From positions 124,001 through 188,000 of the forward strand of contig JAWUZG010000961.1 in assembly GCA_036785705.1 (NCBI GenBank): a stretch of DNA of 64,000 bases, read 5' to 3'. Made by a program: the position numbers and the translations under genes. Below the pieces are notes generated by a model that was not told where the DNA came from, made no database searches, and worked only from the letters and a program-made list of their open reading frames with translations. Positions 22,326 through 32,019 of the stretch are shown here, one piece after another. Each line of letters begins with the position of its first letter. Positions within the stretch are counted from its first letter, which is position 1. The DNA comes from Acanthornis magna (Eukaryota > Chordata > Aves > Passeriformes > Acanthizidae).

Positions 22326-25300
22326 CTGGGGGCATGGAGAGGGGGCTAGGGTTAGGGTCAGGGGGGCACGGAGCGGGGGTTAGCGTTAGGGTTAGGGTTA
22401 GGGTTAGAGGGGCACGGAGCGGGGGTTAGCGTTAGGGTTAGGGTTAAGGTCAGGGGGGCACGGAGCAGGGGTTAGGGTAAGGGTTAGGGTTAGGGTTAGA
22501 GGGGCACGGAGCGGGGGGTAAGGGTTAGGGTTAGAGGGGCACAGGGTGGGGATTAAGGTTAGGGGGGCATGGAGTGGGGTGGAGGGTTAGGATTAGGATT
22601 AGGGTTAGGGAGGCACAGAGCTGGGGGTAAGGGTTAGGGTCGGGGGGCACGGAGTGGGGATTAGGGTTAGGGGGGCATGGAGTGGGGATTAGGGTTAGGG
22701 GGACACGGAGCAGTGGTTAGGGTTAGGGTTAGGGGGGCACAGAGAGGGGGCAAGGGTTAGGGTTAGGGGGGCACGGAGTGGGGATTAGGGTCAGGGTTAG
22801 GGGGGCACAGAGCAGGGGTTAGGGTTCTGGTTAGGATTAGGATTAGGGGGGCATGGAGTGGGGTGTAGGGTTACGATTAGGGTTAGGGTTAGGGGGGCAC
22901 GGAGCGGGGGGTAAGGGTGAAGGTTAGGGGGGCACAGAGTGGGGGTTTGGGTTAGGATTGGGGAGCACGGAGCGGTGGGTAAGGGCTAGGATTTGGGTTA
23001 GGGTTAAGGGGCCATGGAGCGGGGGTTAGGGCTATGGTTAGGATTAGGATTAGGGGGGCACGGGGGTCTCCCCAGCCCCAGGACCCCCCCCGCCCCCGGG
23101 GCTCACCCAGCACGGTGAGCTGTGCTGGCGCAGAGCGGATGGCGCCTGCCTCGGAGCTGCCTTTGCAGTGGTAGGTGCCAGCCTGGTCTGGGGACAGTTC
23201 CCGCAGGGTCAGGTGGCCGCTGGAGCGCGAGGCCTTCCCCTCCAGCAGAGTCCCGTTGTGGTACCTGCGGGGACAGGGGATGGGGACAGGGGACAGGGGA
23301 CAGGGGATGGGGACAGGGGACAGGGGACAGGGGACAGGGGATGGGGGACAGGGGGCAGGGGACGAGCTCAGCAGGGACATGGACACCAAGGGGTTAACAG
23401 GGAATACCACCCCACAGCCCAGGTGGGACCCAGGTGGGAGGCAGGTGAGACACAGGTGATATACAGGGGTGACACAGGTGTGACATAGGTGAAACACAAG
23501 TGAGACACAGGTGTGACACAGGTGAGATAGAGGTGAGACACAGGTGAGACATAGATGAGACACAGGTATGACAGGTGTGACACAGGTGTGACACAAGGGG
23601 GCCCAGGTCCCCTCCACCTCATTGCCCCTCACCAGTGCCACTTTTGGGGCCCGTGTCCCTCACCAGTAATATTTTTGGGGCGCGGGGGTCCCCGCGGCCT
23701 TGCAGCAGAAGGTCACGTCCTGCCCGGCCTCCCTCACCCTGGCCTGGGGCTGCAGCACCATGTAGGGCTTCTCTGTGGGGCAGAAAGGGGGCAGAGAACC
23801 CATGGGCACCCCGATCGCCCCTCCGGGTGTCCCCCCGCCCGGCGAGCCCATGGCCACCCCGGGTCGCCCCTCCAGGTGTGTCCCCCCGCCTGGCGAGCCC
23901 ATGGCCACCCGGGTCGCCCCTCCGGGTGTCCCCCCGCCCGGCCCCCCTCTCACCGAGCCGCCGCAGCCTCAGGTGCGCCACGGCCACCGCGGAGCCGTTG
24001 GTGACAATCGGGGCCAGCCCCGGGGCGAAGCCGTCGCGGTGGGCGCTGAGGTTGGTGGCAGGGCCCGGGCACAGCCCCTGGGCACGGAAGTGGCCGAGGG
24101 CATCGGTGTGGGCCACCAGGACCGGCGGGTGACCCTCCAGGTACACGCGGGCGTCCGGCAGGGCCACCCCGGCCGTGGTGGCCACGGTGCCCTCCAGGGT
24201 GAGCCCGGGGCAGGCTGCGGGGGGAGGTTGGTGACACTCCAGGGACACCATGAGCACCACGGGTGACACCCCATGGGCACCCCGGGTGACACTCCAGGGA
24301 CACCACGGGTGACACTCCAGGGACACCACGGCCACCCCATGACTGCCACATAGGCACCACAGGCGACACCCCAGTGTCCCCAGGGTGACACCCCATGGGC
24401 ACCCCAGAGACACCACAGGTGACACCACAGGTGACACCACAGGGACACCACAGGTGACACCCCAGTGACCCCACAGCCACCCCATGACAACCCCATGGGC
24501 AGCATGGGTGACACCGCAGGGACACCACAGCCACCCCACAATCACCCCGTGGGTAACACGGGTGACACCCCCGGGACACCCCATGGGCACCACGGGTGAC
24601 ACCCCAGCCCAGGTGAGACACAGGTGGCACACGGGTGGGGCACAGGTAGGACATGGATGGGATGGTGGGACACAGGTGGGACATGGGTGGGACACGGGTG
24701 GGACATGGGTGGGACATGGACGGGACACAGGTGGGACACAGGTGGGAGGTGGGTGAGGTTCAGTGGGGACACAGGTGGGACACGGGTGGCATTCACGGAG
24801 GTGTCCCCGCGGTCCCTTGGGTCTCACCTGGGCAGGCCGAGGGGGGACATTTCTGCTGCTCGGTGGCACGACCAGGACACGACGCTTTCTTGGTGGCCTG
24901 GCAGCTCCGGCGCCGGACACGTGTCCCCCCAGGGCCACAGCTGCGGGAGCAGGGTCCCCAAGCGCCCCACTCCGTCCAGGTGGGCTCTGCGGGGACATTC
25001 CGGGTGGCAGCACCCCAAACTCCTGGGGCGGCCCTGCACCACGGAGGGTGACACCCCTCGTGTCCCACCAGGGCCGCAGCTGCAGGAGCAGGGACCCCAA
25101 GGGGACATTCCAGGTGGCAGTGGGGTCCCCAAAGTCATGGGGTGACCCTGCACCACAGGGGGTGACACCACAGGGGGTGACACCACGCGTGTCCCACCGG
25201 GGCCACAGCTGCGGGAGCAGGGTCCCCAAGCGCCCTACTCCGTCCAGGTGGGCTCTGCGGGGACATTCCGGGTGGCAGTGGGGTCCCCCAAACTCGTGGG

Positions 25301-28300
25301 GCGGCCCTGCACCACGGGGGGTGACACCACGGAGGGTGACACCCCTCGTGTCCCACCAGGGCCGCAGCTGCAGGAGCAGGGACCCCAAGGGGACATTCCA
25401 GGTGGCAGTGAGGTCCCCAAAGTCGTGGGGCGACCCTACACCACGGGGGGTGACACCACAGGGGGTGACACCACGGGGGGTGACACCACATGTGTCCCAC
25501 CGGGGCCACAGCTGCGGGAGCAGGGTCCCCAAGCGCCCCACTCCGTCCAGGTGGGCTCTGCGGGGACATTCCTGGTGGAAATGGGGTCCCCAAAGTCGTG
25601 GGGTGACCCTGCACCACGGGGGTGACACCATGGGTGGTCACCCCTGGGTCACGCCCTGGGCGGAGGAGCTGCAGGTGGTGGCACCAGGTGGCACTGGGTG
25701 GCACCGGGTGACCCTTGCCACCTGCTCCTCCCGTGGGGACTGAGATTTGGGGTCCCTGGAGGCACCCCCAGCCCTTGGACCCTGCGGGTGATACCCCAGG
25801 GACACCAACGCTGCCACCCCGTGTCCCCTTCCAGCACCACCCAGGGGACAAGCGGGTGACACCACGGGGTTTGGGGTGGCACTGAGGAGTTTTGGGGTGA
25901 CATCACGGGGTTTGGGGTGACACCACAGGGTTTGGGGTGGCACCGTGGGCTTTTGGGATAACACCGCGGGGTTTTGGGATAACACCGCAGGGTTTTGAGG
26001 TGACACCGCGGGGGTTTGGGGTGACACCGCGGGTTTTGGGGTGACACTGTGGGATTTTGGGATGACACCGCGGGGTTTTGATGTGGCACCGCGGGGTTTG
26101 GGGTGACACTGAGGAGTTTTGGGGTGACACCGTGGGATTTTGGGATAACACCGCAGGGTCTGGGGTGACACCGTGGGTTTTGGGGTGACACCATGGAATT
26201 TTGGGATAACACCGTAGGGTTTGGGGTGACACCGTGGGGTTTGGGGTGACACCGCAGGTTTTGGGGTGACACCGCGGGTTTTGGGGTGACACCACAGGGT
26301 TTGGGGTGGCACCGTGGGATTTTGGGATAACACCACAGGGTTTTAGGGTGACACCGCGGGTTTGGGCTGACACCGCGGGTTTAGGGTGACACCGCGGGTT
26401 TCAGGTCCCTACCTGGGCAGGGCCCGGCGCTGCAGGGCCGGCGCTCCGTGGCCTTGCCGCGGCACTGGAGCTCCTTGAGCGAGGCCTCGGCGCGGGCGCT
26501 GCGGCAGCGGCGGCTCCGGCTCTGCGTGCCCCTGGTGCCGCAGGCGCTGCGCGAGCAGGGGCTCCAGGGGGACCAGTGCGACCAGTAAATGTCCTCTGGG
26601 GGGATACTGGGGTTAGCTGGGCATGGATGGTCCGTGACCGGCACCCAAGGGGTTAACTGGGCACCCAAAGGGCTAACTGGGCACCCGCAGTCTGCACCTG
26701 GCACCCGAGGGGTTAACGGGGAACCCCACCCCACAGCCCAGGTGGGACACAGGTGTGACACAGGTGAGACACAGGTGTGACATGGGTGAGACACAGGTGT
26801 GACACATGTGACACAGGTGTGACACATGTGTGATGCAGGTGGGATGCAGGTGTGACACAGGTGTGACACAGGTGAGACACAGATGTGACACACATGTGAC
26901 ACAGGTGGGCTGCAGGCGTGACACAGGCGTGACACAGGTGACATAGAGGTGAGACACAGGTGGAATGCAGGTGGGATCCAGAGGGGACACAGCTACTCCC
27001 CAGCCACCCCCATTGTCCCTATTGCCCCATTACCCCTTTGCCCCATTGCCCCATTACCCCCATTACCCCCATTGTCCCTTTGCCCCATTGTCCCCATTGC
27101 CCCATCACTTTCATTGCCCCATTGTCGCCATTACCCCATCGTCCCCATCACCCCCATTGTCCCATTGCCCCCATTGCCCCCATTCCCCCATTGTCCCCAC
27201 TTCCCCATTGTCCCCATTGCCCCCTCACGTCCCCATTGTCCCCTCACCCCGGGGACACAGGAAGCGCACACGGTAGTTGGTGCAGGCCATGCCCCCATTG
27301 TCCCCATTGCCCCATTGTCCCCATTATTCCCATTAACCCCATCGCCCCCATTGCCCCCGTAACCCCATTGTCCCCATTGTCCCATTGCCCCCATAGCTCC
27401 CATTGTCCCATTGTCCCCTCACATCCCCACTGTCCTCTCACTGCGGGGACACACGAAGCACACGTGGTAGTTGGCGCAGGCTGTGCCCCCCATTGTCCCT
27501 CATTGCCCTCTTTGTCCTCATTGTCCCCTATCACCCCCATTGTCCCCATTGCCCCACTGTCCCCACTGTCCCCACTGTCCCCTCACCGCGGGGGCACAGG
27601 AAGTGCATGTCGTAGTTGGCACAGGCCGTGCCCGGCGGCTGCTCATGGTGCAGGCCGTGCCCATTGCCCCATTGTCCCCATTGTCCCCTCACATCCCCCC
27701 TGCCCCCATTGTCCCTATTGCCCCAATCACCCCCATTGTCTCCTCATGTCCCCTCATTGCCCCTGCTGTCCCCACTGTCCCCTCACCGCGGGGGCACAGG
27801 AAGCGCACGTGGTAGTTGGCGCAGGCCGTGCCCGGCGGCTGCTCGCGGTGCAGGCCGTGCCCCCATTGTCCCTATTGCCCCATTGTCCCCATTGCCCCAC
27901 TGTCCCCTCACATCCCCACTGTCCCCTCACTGTGGGGACACACGAAGCACACGTGGTAGTTGGCGCAGGCCGTGCCCCCCATTATCCCCATTGCCCCCAT
28001 TGTCCCCATTATCCCCATTGCCCCCATTGCCCCATTGTCCCCTCACATCCCCGCTGTCCCCTCACCGCGGGGGCACAGGAAGCGCACGTGGTAGTTGGCG
28101 CAGGCCGTGCCCGGCGGCTGCTCGCGGTGCAGGCAGCGGAAGCCGCGCTCGGGGCTGGCGTGCACCACCTGGCCCAGGGCCGCGGGCAGCTCCCACTCGG
28201 TGCTGCGCGCCTCGATGGCCACCGGCCGCTGGCACACGCGGCCCCGGTAGTAGAAGCGGATGGCCGCCAGGCTCTCGTGGTCACCGTCCCCGCCCGGGTG

Positions 28301-31300
28301 GTCGATGTTGAACCACGATGTCCACTCGGCGCCTTTGCCTGCAGGGGACAGGGGAATGAGGGTCCTGTGGCGGGGCTGGGGCTGGGGACAGCGTGGGGAC
28401 ATCAGGGCCTGAGGGTCCTGCACTGGTGCCAAGGTGGGGACAGTGTGGGGACATCAGGGCCTGAGGGTCCCACACCTACCCTGGGATTGGGGACAGCATG
28501 GGGGTGTCAGGGTCTGAGGGTCCCACACCTACCCTGGGGTTGGGGACAGCGTGGGGACATCAGGGTCTGAGGGTCCTGTACTGATGCCAAGGTGGGGACA
28601 GTGTGGGGATGTCAGGGCCTGAGGGTCCCACACCTACCCTGGGATTGGAGACAGCATGGGGGTGTCAGGGCCTCAGGGTCCCACACTGGTCCCAAGGTGG
28701 GGACAGTGTGGGGACATCATGGCCTGAGGGTCCTGTACTGGTCTCGAGGTGAGGACAGTGTGGGGACATCAGGGTCTGAGTGTGCCACACCTGCCCCAGG
28801 GTTGGGGACAGCATGGGGACATCAGGGCCTGAGGGTCCCACACCTGCCCTGGGGTTGGGGACAACGTGGGGACTTCAGGGCCTGAGAGTCCCACACTGGC
28901 CCCAGGGTTAAGGACAGTGTGAGGACATCAGGGCCTGAGTGTCCCACACCTGCCCCGGGACTGAGGACATCCTGGGGACATCCAGGCCAGAGCACGTGGG
29001 GATGGAGGGGTGAGGAGTGGTCACCACCGAGGGTCCCCAGGGGTGGGAATTGTCCCCAGAGCGATGGCAATGTCAGCGTGGTCACCACCGGGGGTCCCAC
29101 GGGGACAATGGCTGTCCCCAGCAGTGTCCGGCAGGGCTCGGGTGGCCTCACCTGCGGTGGCCATGTCCAGCTCCTCCAGCTCCGCGGTGACCTTCCAGGG
29201 TTTCCCGGCCTTGCCCGGCTCCGACTCGTTCTCCAGTGGCTCTGGGGGACACAGAGGGTGGCAGTGCCACATTCCCGGGGCGTTCCAGGGGTCCCTGGTC
29301 CCGCGGGGGTGGGGACATTCCCGGCTCGGTGGCACGGGGACATTCCCGGCTCGGTGGCACGGGGACATTCCCGGCTCGGTGGCACAGGGACATTCCCAGC
29401 TCGGTGGCACCGGGACATTCCCGGCTCGGTGGCACGGGGACATTCCCGGCTCGGTGTCACGGGGACGTTCCCGGCTCGGTGGCATGGGGACATTGCCCTT
29501 GGGCACCATGAGTGACCCCCACGCTGGGCTGCCGTGGTGCCAGGGCTGGCGGGGACACGGCATGGGACATTCCCTGTAAATGTCCCTGTCCTCTGTCCCC
29601 CTCCCTATCCCTGTCCCGGTCCCTGTCCCTGTCCCGGTCCCAGTCACTGGCCTTGGCACCTCCCTGTCCGCTGCCCAAGGGTCCCTGTTCCCGTCCCTGT
29701 TCCCGTCCCTGTCCCCGTCCCTATCCCCATCCCTGTCCCATCCCTGTCCCCATCCCTGTCCCACTCCCTCCAGTGCCCTGATCCCAAGGAGGACAAAACT
29801 CCCTGACCCCATCAACACCTCCCCCTGGGCAGGTGCCACCCCCGTGTGCCACCACCCCCGTGTGCCACCACCCCCGTGTGCCACCACCCCCGCGTGCCCC
29901 CCCCGTGTGTGTACCACCCCGCGTGCCACCACCCCGTGCCACCCCCCGGGTGGGGCGACAAACCCCACCTTACCTGTGGCTCCCAGCTCTGCCAGCCCCG
30001 CCAGCTGTGCCAGCAGCGCCAGCTGTGCCATCCCCGTGTGCCACCCCAGTCCCTTTGTCACCGCACCCCCCACCCCACACCCCCGCGGGGACAAACCCCA
30101 CCTTACCTGTGGCTCCCAGTGCCAGCAACGCCACCGGTGCCACCACCGTGTGCCACCCCCGTGTGTATGCCACCCCCCTGAGTGTGCCACCACCCTGTGC
30201 CACCATCCCGTGTGTGTGCCACCCCCGTGTGTGTACCACCACCGTGTACCGCCCCCTGTGCCACCACCCCGTGCCACCCCCGGGGGGGGACGACAAACCC
30301 CACCTTACCTGTGGCTCCCATCTGTGCCAGCAGCGCCAGCTGTGCCAGCTGTGCCACCCCCGTGTGCCACCCCCCACCGTGTGCCACCCCCGTGTGTATG
30401 CCACCCCGCGTGCCACCCCCACCCCTACCCCCATCCCCTTTGTCACCGCGCCCCCCACCCCACACCCCCGCGGGGACAAACCTCTCCTTACCTGTGGCTC
30501 CCATCTGTGCCAGCAGCGCCAGCCCCACGCGCTGTGCCAGCTGTGCCACCCCCAGTCCCTTTGTCACCGCGCCCCCTACCCCACACACCCCGGGGACAAA
30601 CCCCACCTTACCTGGCGCGCCCAGCTGTGCCAGCAGCGCCAGCCGTGCCATCCCCGCCAGCCATGCCAGCAGCGCCAGCTGTGCCACCTGTGCCACCCCC
30701 ACCCCTACCCCCATCCCCTTTGTCACCGCGCCCCCCACCCCACACCCCCGCGGGGACAAACCCTCATTACCTGTGGCTCCCATCTGTGCCAGCAGCGCCA
30801 GCCCCGCGCGCTGTGCCAGCTGTGCCACCCCCGTGTGCCTCCCTCGTGTGTCACCCCCAGTCCCTTTTGTCACCGCGCCCCCCACCCCACACACCCCGGG
30901 GACAAACCCCACCTTACCTGGCGCGCCCAGCTGTGCCATCCGTGCCATCCCCGCCAGCCGTGCCAGCTGTGCCAACCCCATCCCCTTTGTCACCGCGCCC
31001 CCCACCCCACACACGCCGGGGACAAACCCCACCTTACCTGTGGCTCCCAGTGCCAGCAGCACCAGCAGCGACACCTGTGCCAGCTGTGCCAGCTGTGCCA
31101 GCCCCGTGTATCACCCCCCGGGGTGGGGACAAACCCCCCCTTACCTGTGGCTCCCAGCTGTGCCAGCAGCGCCAGCTGTGCCACCCCCCACCGTGTGCCA
31201 CCCCCGTGTGTGTGCCACCCCGCGTACCACCCCCACCCCTACCCCCATCCCCTTTGTCACCGCGCCCCCTACCCCACACACCCCGGGGACAAACCCCACC

Positions 31301-31868
31301 TTACCTGGCGCGCCCAGCTGTGCCAGCCCCGCCACCTGTGCCAGCACCGCCAGCTGTGCCATCCGTGCCAGCTGTGCCAGCTGTGCCACCCCCATCCCCT
31401 TTGTCACCGCGCCCCCCACCCCACACCCCCGCGGGGACAAACCCTCATTACCTGTGGCTCCCATCTGTGCCAGCAGCGCCAGCAACGCCAGCAGCGCAAG
31501 CTGTGCCATCCGTGCCAGCTGTGCCACCCCCACCCCTACCCCCATCCCCTTTGTCACCGCGCCCCCCACCCCACACACCCCGGGGACAAACCCCACCTTA
31601 CCTGTGGCTCCCATCTGTGCCAGCAGCGCCAGCAATGCCACCTGTGCCAGCTGTGCCATCCGTGCCACCCCCTGTGCCACCCCCGTGTGCCACCCCCATC
31701 CCCTTTGTCACCGCGCCCCCCACCCCACACCCCCGCGGGGACAAACCCCACCTTACCTGTGGCTCCCATCTGTGCCAGCAGCGCCAGCAGCGCCAGCTGT
31801 GCCATCCGTGCCATCCCCGCCAGCCGTGCCAGCTGTGCCAGCTGTGCCAGCTGTGCCAGCCGTGCCAT
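19942..31868 (-). CDS. CILP2: Cartilage intermediate layer protein 2, nine exons, 1242 aa model
   Basis: Secreted cartilage-matrix glycoprotein. Exons (5' to 3'): 31868-31757, 29241-29152, 28338-28066, 26595-26413, 24986-24828, 24214-23954, 23772-23664, 23264-23107, 22325-19942; 3729 nt with stop and every junction phase-compatible. Domains in order: signal peptide; WxxW domain at about residues 70-155 (AEWTSWFNIDHPGGDGD); two thrombospondin type 1 domains (about 160-272); a short carboxypeptidase-regulatory-like beta module (about 273-359); an Ig-like C2 domain (about 360-448, cysteines in FCCKAAG and YHCKGSS); and the long CILP C-terminal region, ending about 65 nt before the 3' UTR arrays. 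A basic run [11 protein letters not shown] near residue 775 is a likely furin-type cleavage site, as known for CILP proteins. Human CILP2 is 1156 aa with one TSP1 domain, so the extra exon 4 and longer exon 1 are notable. Introns are almost wholly minisatellite. Confidence 0.93.
22335..23060. repeat. Interstitial telomere-like array (TTAGGG) in CILP2 intron 8
   Basis: The plus strand carries dozens of TTAGGG hexamers and variants (TTAGCG, TAAGGG, TTAGGA), broken at about 40-60 bp intervals by GGGGCACGGAGCGGGGG. It starts within about 10 bp of the exon 9 acceptor and ends about 50 bp before exon 8. Confidence 0.93.
23107..23264 (-). CDS. CILP2: CILP2 exon 8, second half of Ig domain
   Basis: YHNGTLLEGKASRSSGHLTL through AGTYHCKGSSEAG and APAQLTVLG. 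The acceptor is CCCCGCAG and the donor is GCTGG/GTGAGC. Confidence 0.93.
23390..23600. repeat. GACACAGGTG E-box array in CILP2 intron 7
   Basis: About 18 units of GACACAGGTGTGACACAGGT type, each with CAGGTG. Related arrays lie at 24605-24790 and 26740-26990. Confidence 0.9.
23664..23772 (-). CDS. CILP2: CILP2 exon 7, first half of Ig domain
   Basis: EKPYMVLQPQARVREAGQDV, TFCCKAAGTPAPQKYYW. The acceptor is CCCCACAG and the donor is TACTG/GTGAGG, phase 2. Confidence 0.92.
23790..23945. repeat. About 42 bp tandem repeat in CILP2 intron 6
   Basis: Four copies containing GGCGAGCCCATGGCCACCC and GTCGCCCCTCCGGGTGTCCC between exons 6 and 7. Confidence 0.85.
23954..24214 (-). CDS. CILP2: CILP2 exon 6, beta-sandwich module
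   Basis: 87 codons: CPGLTLEGTVATTAGVALPD through AVAHLRLRRLG, with sequons NLS and NGS. It aligns with the human segment that begins ILLGSVVTPSG; the cysteine pair before it in human (SLDTCECPDH) is missing here. Confidence 0.9.
24220..24790. repeat. CILP2 intron 5 minisatellites
   Basis: 24220-24600: units such as GGGTGACACCCCATGGGCACC and GTGACACTCCAGGGACACCA. 24605-24790: GACACAGGTGGGACATGGGT units with repeated CAGGTG. Confidence 0.88.
24828..24986 (-). CDS. CILP2: CILP2 exon 5, thrombospondin type 1 domain B
   Basis: 53 codons: EPTWTEWGAWGPCSRSCGPG through CPPSACP. It is the counterpart of the human CILP2 TSP1 domain. The acceptor is CCCCGCAG and the donor is CCAG/GTGAGA. Confidence 0.92.
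24987..25640. repeat. Array containing copies of the 5' edge of CILP2 exon 5
   Basis: On the minus strand the acceptor and first part of exon 5 (CCCCGCAGAGCCCACCTGG, then GACCCTGCTCCCGCAGCTG) recur at about 25208-25268 and 25508-25568. Shorter related copies (CCTGCTCCTGCAGCTGCGGC) lie at about 25074 and 25360. Periods are 268-300 bp. Confidence 0.85.
25850..26400. repeat. CILP2 intron 4 minisatellite (GGGGTGACACCGCGGGTTTT)
   Basis: About 24 units of 20-25 bp: TTTTGGGGTGACACCGCGGG, TTTTGGGATAACACCGCAGG. Confidence 0.9.
26413..26595 (-). CDS. CILP2: CILP2 exon 4, thrombospondin type 1 domain A
   Basis: 61 codons beginning DIYWSHWSPWSPCSRSACG, with the W-x-x-W-x-x-W core and six cysteines, ending CSAGPCP. 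It resembles the TSP1 domain of CILP1 more than the single TSP1 of human CILP2. The donor is CCAG/GTAGGG. Confidence 0.85.
26740..26990. repeat. GACACAGGTG E-box array in CILP2 intron 3
   Basis: About 20 units with CACAGGTGTGACACAGGTGA and variants CACATGTG. Confidence 0.9.
26990..28060. repeat. CCCCATTGTC array with embedded copies of the 3' edge of CILP2 exon 3
   Basis: Short CCCCATTGTCCCCATTGCC units are interrupted by five 55-85 bp copies of the exon 3 end plus its donor (minus strand GCCAACTACCACGTGCGCTT, then CCTGTGCCCCCGCGGTGAGG) at about 27239, 27431, 27583, 27781 and 27927. The last of the series is the real exon end at 28066. Confidence 0.9.
28066..28338 (-). CDS. CILP2: CILP2 exon 3, WxxW domain
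   Basis: 91 codons: KGAEWTSWFNIDHPGGDGD, ESLAAIRFYYRGRVCQRP, through NYHVRFLCPRG. This is the conserved CILP WxxW domain. The acceptor is CCCTGCAG and the donor is CGCG/GTGAGG. Confidence 0.95.
28345..28960. repeat. CILP2 intron 2 minisatellite, about 55-60 bp
   Basis: About ten units with GGGGACATCAGGGCCTGAGG, GTCCCACACCTGCCC and GGTTGGGGACAGCGTG. Confidence 0.9.
29152..29241 (-). CDS. CILP2: CILP2 exon 2
   Basis: The acceptor CCCCCAG precedes 29241 and the donor GCAG/GTGAGG follows 29152. It encodes EPLENESEPGKAGKPWKVTA, EELEELDMATAG-type acidic linker sequence with an N-glycosylation sequon (NES). Confidence 0.8.
29280..29800. repeat. 25 bp array (GGGGACATTCCCGGCTCGGTGG minus variants) and GTCCCTGTCC array in CILP2 intron 1
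   Basis: 29300-29500: eight units of GACATTCCCGGCTCGGTGG plus CACGGG. 29580-29780: GTCCCTGTCCCCATCC units. Confidence 0.88.
29820..31756. repeat. Array of twelve degenerate copies of CILP2 exon 1 with its 5' splice site
   Basis: Minus-strand copies of GCTGGCACAGATGGGAGCC + ACAG/GTAAGG recur near 29970, 30107, 30309, 30491, 30610, 30770, 30915, 31036, 31142, 31302, 31450 and 31602; the promoter-proximal copy (exon 1) ends at 31757. Spacing is about 105-200 bp. Each carries NTG-GCN-CNG nonamers encoding (M/L)A(Q/L/R) and a block GTGGGGTGGGGGGCGCGGTG + ACAAAGGG. None has its own TATA box. Confidence 0.9.
31757..31868 (-). CDS. CILP2: CILP2 exon 1, signal peptide encoded by 9 bp repeats
   Basis: The ATG at 31868 lies about 50 nt below a TATA box. 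The 37 codons are nearly all (A/C)TG-GCN-CNG nonamers, giving MARLAQLAQLAQLARLAG, then MARMAQLALLALLAQMGAT, before the donor ACAG/GTAAGG. It joins exon 2 in phase 1 as GATEPLENES. The second half alone (from an internal Met) would be a conventional signal peptide. Confidence 0.75.
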
Positions 31869-31915
31869 GGCCGCTCCGCGGGGGCGACTGCGGCCGCGGT
31901 GGCGCTGCCCGCGCT

Positions 31916-31922
31916 CTTTATA
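31916..31922 (-). promoter_or_regulatory. CILP2: CILP2 TATA box (TATAAAG)
   Basis: GAGCTATAAAGAGCGCGGG on the minus strand, 48-54 nt upstream of the exon 1 ATG, predicting a start site near 31890 and a 5' UTR of about 20 nt. It sits in a CpG-rich non-repetitive stretch. Confidence 0.65.
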
Positions 31923-32019
31923 GCTCTGCGCTTGTCCAGCGGGAGCCGAGCCCTGGAGCCGAGCCCTCCCCGGGGCGGCCGAGGCTCGGAGGGTTTGTTT
32001 TTGCCCAGCTGCTAAAATT

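Noticed and set aside
19876..22383. 835-residue plus-strand frame opposite CILP2 exon 9
   Set aside because: Antisense shadow of the GC-rich CILP2 terminal exon; the minus frame has clear homology across its full length.
22335..23060. A chromosome end (true telomere) inside the window
   Set aside because: The TTAGGG units are degenerate and lie between two exons of the same gene.
23390..29500. CRISPR-like direct repeats
   Set aside because: Units are contiguous tandem repeats without unique spacers, in a vertebrate genome.
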